From DATBSL01 sp964561785 (GTDB lineage Bacteria; Acidobacteriota; Vicinamibacteria; Fen-336): a stretch of DNA of 64,000 bases. Below, in pieces: positions 59,138-64,000 of the stretch (the stretch's first letter is position 1; every line of letters starts with the position of its first letter). Under the pieces are notes generated by a model that saw only the letters and a program-made list of their open reading frames with translations, had not been told where the DNA came from and did no database searches. Location of the stretch: assembly GCA_964561785.1 (NCBI GenBank), contig CAZLRF010000018.1, positions 22,599 through 86,598 of the forward strand, written 5' to 3'. The position numbers and the translations under genes were made by a program.

Positions 59138-60241
59138 TCAACGCGCGCCCGGGGCGCCGGCCTCCTCCAGCAGGTCCTTGAACTGGGACTTGTCGATCGC
59201 CTTGTCGATCGCGGCGCGGGCGGTGATCTTCTTCTCGTCGTAGAGTCGCCGGATCGACGTGTCCATGTCGATCATGCCGTCCTTCGCCCCGGTCTGGATG
59301 GCGGAGGTGATCTGCGGCGTCTTGCCCTCGCGGATCATGTTGCCGATCGCGGGCGAGGAGAACAGGATCTCGATCGCGGCCACGCGTCCCCCGCCGATCT
59401 TCGGGATGAGCTGCTGGGCCACCACCGCCCGCAGCGTCTCCCCGAGCACGTTGCGGATGCCCTCCTGCTCGCTCGCCGGGAACACCGAGATGATGCGGTC
59501 CACGGTCTTCGCGGCGTTGTTCGTGTGGAGGGTCCCGAAGACGATCGTGCCCTTCTCCGCGGCGGAGAGGGCCATCGAGATCGTCTCGAGGTCGCGCATC
59601 TCGCCGACGAGGACGAGGTCGGGGTCCTCGCGGCCGGCGGCCTTCAGCGCCTCGGCGAAGCTCGTGGCGTGGCTGCCGATCTCGCGCTGGTGGACGAGGC
59701 ACCTCTTGTTCGGGTGCACGAACTCGATCGGGTCCTCGATCGTGATGATGTGGTAGTTCCTCGTCTCGTTGATGAGGTCGATGACGGCGGCGAGGGTGGT
59801 GGACTTGCCGGACCCGGTGGGGCCGGTCACGAGCACGAGGCCGCTCTCGATCGAGGCGAGGCGGCGCACCTCGTCGGGCATCCCCAGCTGCTCGAGGGTC
59901 ATGATCTTCGTGGGGATCACGCGGAACACGGCCCCCGAGCCGCGCTGCTGGCGGAACAGGTTGACCCGGAAGCGGGCGAGCCCGGGCACCTCGTAGGCGA
60001 GGTCGGCGTCGCCGCCCCCGAGGAACTCCTCCCACAGGGCCTTCGGCACGATGGGCCGGACGAGCTCCACCCAGTCCGCCTCCACGAGCGCGCGGTAGCG
60101 GATCGGCTCCATCGCGCCGCCCACCCGCAGCATCGGCGGGCGGCCCACCGTGAGGTGGAAATCGGAGGCCCCGCGGCTCGTCATCAGGCGCAGGAAGCGG
60201 TCGATCTTGGGGGCGATCGGGGCGGCGGCCGCCGTGCTCAC
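59138..60241 (-). CDS. pilT: PilT-type twitching motility retraction ATPase
   Basis: A 367-residue hexameric ATPase that powers type IV pilus retraction. GASDFHLTVGRPPMLRVGG marks the N-terminal domain; Walker A is GPTGSGKSTT, the Asp box is ITIEDPIEFVH, Walker B is LVLVGEMRDLETI and the His box is FGTLHTNNAAKTVDRI. All are intact. GTG 60241 overlaps the stop of the HEAT-PilT gene (GTGA), so the two ATPases are made together. Whether this is strictly PilT or a PilT2 paralogue cannot be told without the rest of the genome. Confidence 0.94.
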   Translation of the reverse strand: MSTAAAAPIAPKIDRFLRLMTSRGASDFHLTVGRPPMLRVGGAMEPIRYRALVEADWVELVRPIVPKALWEEFLGGGDADLAYEVPGLARFRVNLFRQQRGSGAVFRVIPTKIMTLEQLGMPDEVRRLASIESGLVLVTGPTGSGKSTTLAAVIDLINETRNYHIITIEDPIEFVHPNKRCLVHQREIGSHATSFAEALKAAGREDPDLVLVGEMRDLETISMALSAAEKGTIVFGTLHTNNAAKTVDRIISVFPASEQEGIRNVLGETLRAVVAQQLIPKIGGGRVAAIEILFSSPAIGNMIREGKTPQITSAIQTGAKDGMIDMDTSIRRLYDEKKITARAAIDKAIDKSQFKDLLEEAGAPGAR

Positions 60242-62724
60242 GCCGTCCTCCCGTCCGCGGCCCCGCCGGGGAGGTACGCCTCGAAGTCCTCCTTCTTGGC
60301 CGCCGCCCGGTAGGCCGCCTCGCCGGTGATCCGTCCCGCGGCGAGGAGCGCCTTGAGCGCGTCGTCGAAGGTCTGCATGCCCTGGGACTTGCCGATCTGC
60401 ATCGCGGAGGGGATCTGGAAGGTCTTCTCCTCGCGGATCATGCTCGCCACCGCCACCGTGTTCCGCAGCACCTCGAAGCAGGCCACCTGCTTGCGCGGCT
60501 CCTTCGCCGGCAGCAGGCGCTGGGCGATCACGAACTTCAGCGACTCGCTGAGCGCGGCCCGCACCTGCCCCTGCTCTTCCGAGGGGAACGAGGAGAGGAT
60601 GCGGTCGACCGCCTTCGCCGCCGACGTGGAGTTGAGCGTGCCGAGGACGATGTGGCCGGTCTCGGCGGCGGTGAGGGCGAGCGAGACGCTCTCGTTGTCG
60701 CGCAGCTCCCCGATCACGATCACGTCCGGGTCCTCGCGCAGCGCCGCCCGCAGGGCGCGGGCGAACGAGCGGGTGTCCTTGCCCACCTCGCGCTGGTTGA
60801 CGAGGCAGCTCTTGAACGGGTGGACGAACTCGACCGGGTCCTCCATCGTGAGGACGTGGTCGTGGCGGGTCTCGTTGAAGAGGTTCACGAGCGCGGCGAG
60901 CGTCGTGGACTTGCCCGACCCGGAGGGCCCGCAGACGATCACGAGCCCCTGGTGGTAGTCCGCGATCTCCGCGAGGTGCGGGGGCAGGCCGATCTCCGCG
61001 ATCGTGGGCGGGCGCTCGGGGATCACGCGGAACACCCCGTTCACCCCCTTCTGGTCCACGAAGACGTTCGCCCGGTAGCGCCCGGCGGTCGGGATGTAGT
61101 GGCAGAAGTCGAGCTGCCTCTCCGCCTGGAGCCTCTCCCACTGGGCCTCGGTGAGGATCTCGCGGACCATCGCCTCGGTCTGCTCGGCGGTGAAGGGCTC
61201 GCCCTGGGCGCGCACGAGGTCGGCGGCGATCCGCACGACGGGGGGCTGTCCGACCGAGAGGTGGAAGTCGGAGGCGCCGTTGTTGCGGGTGGCGACGAGG
61301 AGCGCGTTGAGCTTCGGCTCGCCCGCGCCCGACCGCGCCACGAGGGCCGCCTGCTTGAGGGCGTCCGCGTCGGCGAGGGGCGTGTTGCTGCGGGCGGCCA
61401 TCTCGCAGGTGATCTCGAAGGCCCGGGCGCGAACCGCCCTCGACGGGTCCTGCTTCGCCACGTTGCGCACGAAGGCGAGCATCTGGGGGTGGTCGAAGTG
61501 GCTGAGGGCCTGGATGACCTCGATGCGCACCTCGGGGGCGGGGTCCCGGAGCAGCTCGGAGAGGGCGGGCACCGCCTTGAGGTCGCCGATGCGGCCGAGG
61601 GCCTCGACCGCGCTCCAGCGGGTCTCGGGGTCGGAGAGCGCCTCGACGAGGGGCGCGACGCCCCGCGGATCGCGGAGGCGGCCGAGGGTCTCCGCGGCCG
61701 TGATCCGGATCCACCAGTCGGGGTCCTTGAGCAGCCCGATCGTGGCCGGAACGATCCGCGGGTCCTCGAACGACTGGGCGACGAGCATGGCCGAGGCGCG
61801 GACCTCCTGGTCGGGGTCGGAGAGCAGGGCGATCGTCGGCTCGAGCAGGTCCGCCCCGAACGCCCGCATCGACTCGAGGGCGCGGTCGCGGGCCCAGCCC
61901 GCGAGGGACTTCGAGAAGACGATGTAGCGGCGGACCACGTCGCGCCGGTCGGGCATCCCGAGGAGGATCTTCAGCACCACCGAGCGGGTGGCCGCCTCGC
62001 CCGAGGCGATGAGGGGGAGGATCCGGTCGGCGAACGCCGCTCCCTGCGTGGCCGCGGCCCGCGTGAGAGCGTCCACGAGGAGCTGCTGGGTCGAGTAGTC
62101 GACGAGGGCGAGCTGCTCGACGAACAGGTCGGCCTGGCCCGCGGGGTCGTGCTGGGCGAGCACCGCGAGCGCCTTCTCGCGGACCGCCTTCTCCGGGTCG
62201 CGGGCGAGCCGCTGCCAGCGCGGGAGCGACTTCGCGTCCACCCGCGCCGCGGCGAGGCGGGTGAGGAACGCGACGCGGTCCTCCGCGCGGCCGCTCGCCG
62301 AGAGGTGCCACAGGACCGGCTCGAGGGCGGGGGTCACGGGGGCGTCGAGGAAGAGGCGGCGCACGATCTCCTGCGCCTCGCCCTTGCCGTGGAGGGCGAT
62401 CTCGGCGAGGCGCTGCTCGGTGCCGGGGACGCCGAGGGCGAACAGCGTCCCCGCCGCCGAGCGGACCGCCGCCTCGGGCTTCCCCTTGCACTCCGCGAGC
62501 ACCGCTTCGACGGTCTCCGGGTCGGCGAGCCGCCTCAGCAGGGGCACCACCGCGTCGCGGTACGCCCGGTCCGGGCGGAACAGCATCCACGTGACGTCCT
62601 TCGCCTTGAGCCCCTCGGCGGCGGCGAGCTGGGCGAGGAGCTGGTCGCGCTCCTGGCTCGTCTGGAACGACTTGTCCGCCAGCCGCTTCAGCAGGAGCCG
62701 GGCGTCCGACTGGAAGATCGCCAT
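60238..62724 (-). CDS. HEAT-repeat protein fused to a PilT/PilU-type ATPase
   Basis: An 828-residue fusion, over twice the length of ordinary PilT/PilU. Residues ~30-455 are repeated helical pairs of the HEAT type, e.g. DPDQEVRASAMLVAQSFEDPRIVPATIGLL (key D-x-E-V-R-x-x-A) and EALGRIGDLKAVPAL. Residues ~470-828 are a PilT-family ATPase: GASDFHLSVGQPPVVRI, Walker A GPSGSGKSTT, MEDPVEFVH, Walker B VIVIGELRDNES. The His box reads LGTLNSTSAAKAVDRI, with Asn in place of the histidine kept in its neighbour. It may be a PilU-like helper with a docking arm. ATG 62724. TATACT (62741-62736) and TACACT (62762-62757) on the minus strand are candidate -10 boxes. Confidence 0.92.
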   Translation of the reverse strand: MAIFQSDARLLLKRLADKSFQTSQERDQLLAQLAAAEGLKAKDVTWMLFRPDRAYRDAVVPLLRRLADPETVEAVLAECKGKPEAAVRSAAGTLFALGVPGTEQRLAEIALHGKGEAQEIVRRLFLDAPVTPALEPVLWHLSASGRAEDRVAFLTRLAAARVDAKSLPRWQRLARDPEKAVREKALAVLAQHDPAGQADLFVEQLALVDYSTQQLLVDALTRAAATQGAAFADRILPLIASGEAATRSVVLKILLGMPDRRDVVRRYIVFSKSLAGWARDRALESMRAFGADLLEPTIALLSDPDQEVRASAMLVAQSFEDPRIVPATIGLLKDPDWWIRITAAETLGRLRDPRGVAPLVEALSDPETRWSAVEALGRIGDLKAVPALSELLRDPAPEVRIEVIQALSHFDHPQMLAFVRNVAKQDPSRAVRARAFEITCEMAARSNTPLADADALKQAALVARSGAGEPKLNALLVATRNNGASDFHLSVGQPPVVRIAADLVRAQGEPFTAEQTEAMVREILTEAQWERLQAERQLDFCHYIPTAGRYRANVFVDQKGVNGVFRVIPERPPTIAEIGLPPHLAEIADYHQGLVIVCGPSGSGKSTTLAALVNLFNETRHDHVLTMEDPVEFVHPFKSCLVNQREVGKDTRSFARALRAALREDPDVIVIGELRDNESVSLALTAAETGHIVLGTLNSTSAAKAVDRILSSFPSEEQGQVRAALSESLKFVIAQRLLPAKEPRKQVACFEVLRNTVAVASMIREEKTFQIPSAMQIGKSQGMQTFDDALKALLAAGRITGEAAYRAAAKKEDFEAYLPGGAADGRTA

Positions 62725-62842
62725 GGCTGCCGCCGAGTATAGCCGCGCGGCGGCTCAGTGTACGCTCGGGGATCCGGGCGGAGGGAGTCACGACGCGCTC
62801 GGTCCCGTTCGATGCCGGGCGGGTGGCCGACGGAGGTGGCGC

Positions 62843-64000
62843 GTGAGCGGAAGCGGTCGCGGTCTCGTCGTGGCGGCGCTCAGGGAGGCGCTCGGGGAGG
62901 ACGCCGTGGCCACCGAGGCCCACGATCTCGCGCGCTACGAGACGGGCTGGCGCTACGGGCGCGGGCGGGCGCTCGCCGTCGCGCGGCCGCGCACCACCGG
63001 CGAGGTCTCGCGCGTCGTCTCCCTCGCGTCGGAGCGCGGCCTGCGCCTCGTCGCCCAGGGCGCGAACACCGGCCTCGTCGGCGCCTCCACCCCGGACGCG
63101 ACGGGAGAGATGCTCGTTCTCAGCCTCGAGCGGCTGACCGCGCCGCTCGCGGTCGACGTCGTGGACCGCTCCGTCGAGGCCGGGGGCGGGGTCCTGGCGA
63201 GCCAGCTCGACGCCGCCCTCGAGCCGCACGGGTTGATGTTCCCGATCGACCTCGGGGCCGACCCCACGGTCGGCGGCATGGTGGCCACGAACACCGGCGG
63301 GACCCGCCTCCTGCGCTACGGCGACGTGCGCCAGAACCTGCTCGGCCTCGAGGTGGTTCTCGCCGACGGGACCGTGCTCGACCTCATGACGTCGCTGCGC
63401 AAGAACAACACGGGCCTCGACGCGAAGCAGCTCTTTGTCGGCACCTCCGGTGCCCTCGGCGTCGTGACCCGGGCTCGGCTGCGGGTGGTGCCGCGCCCCG
63501 CCCAGCGCTCGGCCGCCCTCGTGGGCGCGCGCGACGGCGAGGCCGCCCTCGCCCTCCTCGCCGGCCTCGAGGGCGCGGTGGGCGAGCTGCTGAGCGCCTT
63601 CGAGGTCGTGAGCGCCGGCGCGCTCGCGCCGGTGTTCCGCCACCAGCCGCGGCTGCGGAACCCCTTCGGCGAGCCGCTGCCGCCCCTCTCGGCTCTCGTG
63701 GAGCTGTCCACGACCCTGGCCGCCGACCGGCTGGACCTCGCCGGGACGCTCGAGTCCGCCCTCGCCGGACTCCTCGAGGGGCAGGCCGGCGAGGGGATCA
63801 CCGACGTCTTCCCGGGGCGGCCGGCCGACCTGTGGGAGATCCGTCACCACGTCTCCGAGTGCCTGCGCCACGAGGGGGAAGTCCTGGGCCTCGACGTCAG
63901 CGTCCCCCGCTCGTCGCTGCCCGAGCTCCTGCGCCGGACGCGGGAGATGCTGGCCCGGGAGCACCCGTTCGTGCGCGTGTGCGACTTCGGCCACTGGGGC
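62843..64000 (+). CDS. FAD-linked D-lactate/D-2-hydroxyglutarate dehydrogenase-type oxidoreductase, N-terminal part
   Basis: The first 386 codons of a VAO-family FAD enzyme that runs off the window. The FAD-binding domain has AQGANTGLVGAS, the conserved MFPIDLGADPTVGGMVATNTGG, and RYGDVRQNLLGLEVVLADG, then KNNTGLD and LFVGTSGALGVVT. These match GlcD-like, D-lactate and D-2-hydroxyglutarate dehydrogenases. It oxidises a 2-hydroxyacid to a 2-oxoacid; the substrate cannot be fixed from this part. GTG 62843 follows CGGAGG at 62831-62836. Divergent from the pilus ATPase operon. Confidence 0.9.
   Translation, partial: MSGSGRGLVVAALREALGEDAVATEAHDLARYETGWRYGRGRALAVARPRTTGEVSRVVSLASERGLRLVAQGANTGLVGASTPDATGEMLVLSLERLTAPLAVDVVDRSVEAGGGVLASQLDAALEPHGLMFPIDLGADPTVGGMVATNTGGTRLLRYGDVRQNLLGLEVVLADGTVLDLMTSLRKNNTGLDAKQLFVGTSGALGVVTRARLRVVPRPAQRSAALVGARDGEAALALLAGLEGAVGELLSAFEVVSAGALAPVFRHQPRLRNPFGEPLPPLSALVELSTTLAADRLDLAGTLESALAGLLEGQAGEGITDVFPGRPADLWEIRHHVSECLRHEGEVLGLDVSVPRSSLPELLRRTREMLAREHPFVRVCDFGHWG

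Noticed and set aside
59138..63994. A minus-strand frame extending pilT to over 1600 codons
   Set aside because: Only the last 367 codons form a PilT protein; the start at GTG 60241 overlaps the preceding gene properly and the rest is antisense or shifted sequence.
1..64000. tRNA, rRNA, insertion sequences, prophage or integration sites
   Set aside because: I saw no tRNA-like cloverleaf, no rRNA, no transposase or integrase, and no flanking direct repeats other than those at the N gaps.

Overview
This 64 kb window is very GC-rich (low to mid 70s % by eye), densely packed chromosomal DNA from a Gram-negative bacterium. Outer-membrane barrels, a Wza-type export protein, a DUF481 barrel and two type IV pilus retraction ATPases show the envelope type. 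MglA-type GTPase, PATAN/DUF4388, GYF, FecR, HEAT and Ser/Thr kinase domains resemble Myxococcota or deep Acidobacteriota (Thermoanaerobaculia-like) genomes. The phylum is inference: there is no rRNA or other marker. Two runs of exactly 100 N (16228-16327 and 20892-20991) show it is a draft scaffold, probably a metagenome-assembled genome.

Layout, left to right. 1-5697 (+): the end of an amino-acid permease; a cytosolic Ser/Thr kinase, a coiled-coil miniprotein and accD; then a 5-oxoprolinase pair (pxpA and a fused pxpB-pxpC). 5735-13695 (-): six tightly spaced genes dominated by cyclic di-GMP proteins (one intact diguanylate cyclase, three EAL proteins), plus an O-antigen ligase/polymerase-like membrane protein and an ABC ATPase without a permease. 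13893-17662 (+): an exported protein of unknown function followed by an MglA-like GTPase apparently continuous with GYF, response-receiver and PATAN domains. 17786-23473 (+): a very large exported multidomain protein ending in a gingipain-like C25 peptidase; it carries an in-frame amber codon and an assembly gap. 23504-24888 (-): an HprK-like P-loop protein overlapping a PqqD-domain protein that carries an internal Tat-like signal and an eight-cysteine tail.

24889-25318 is the only long non-coding stretch; it holds divergent promoters and a structured leader. 25319-30966 (+) is an exopolysaccharide export operon (outer-membrane barrel, Wza-like protein, tyrosine autokinase, FecR protein), met by a convergent FecR/GYF pair. 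33208-42475 holds an M23 peptidase, a small coiled-coil gene, a 2001-residue alpha-2-macroglobulin and a DUF4038 glycosidase-like protein. 42482-49630 (-) is a probable five-gene transcription unit: gpmA, penicillin acylase, amidohydrolase, short-chain dehydrogenase and GH1 glucosidase. 49695-53728 holds an AbiEii-like nucleotidyltransferase pair, an M48 protease, a DinB-like protein and an L-2-hydroxyglutarate oxidase-like enzyme. 53763-56714 (-) is an ECF sigma/anti-sigma/TPR/TPR operon. 56926-64000 holds a DUF481 barrel behind a strong terminator hairpin, a DUF418 membrane protein, two PilT-family ATPases (one with a long HEAT-repeat extension) and the start of an FAD-linked 2-hydroxyacid dehydrogenase.

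The common theme is the cell surface: c-di-GMP turnover, polysaccharide polymerisation and export, pilus retraction and polarity GTPase signalling. The items that look least described are the PqqD-Tat-Cys/HprK-like pair, the MglA-GYF-REC-PATAN protein, the HEAT-PilT fusion, and the leader hairpins before the export operon and the DUF481 gene.
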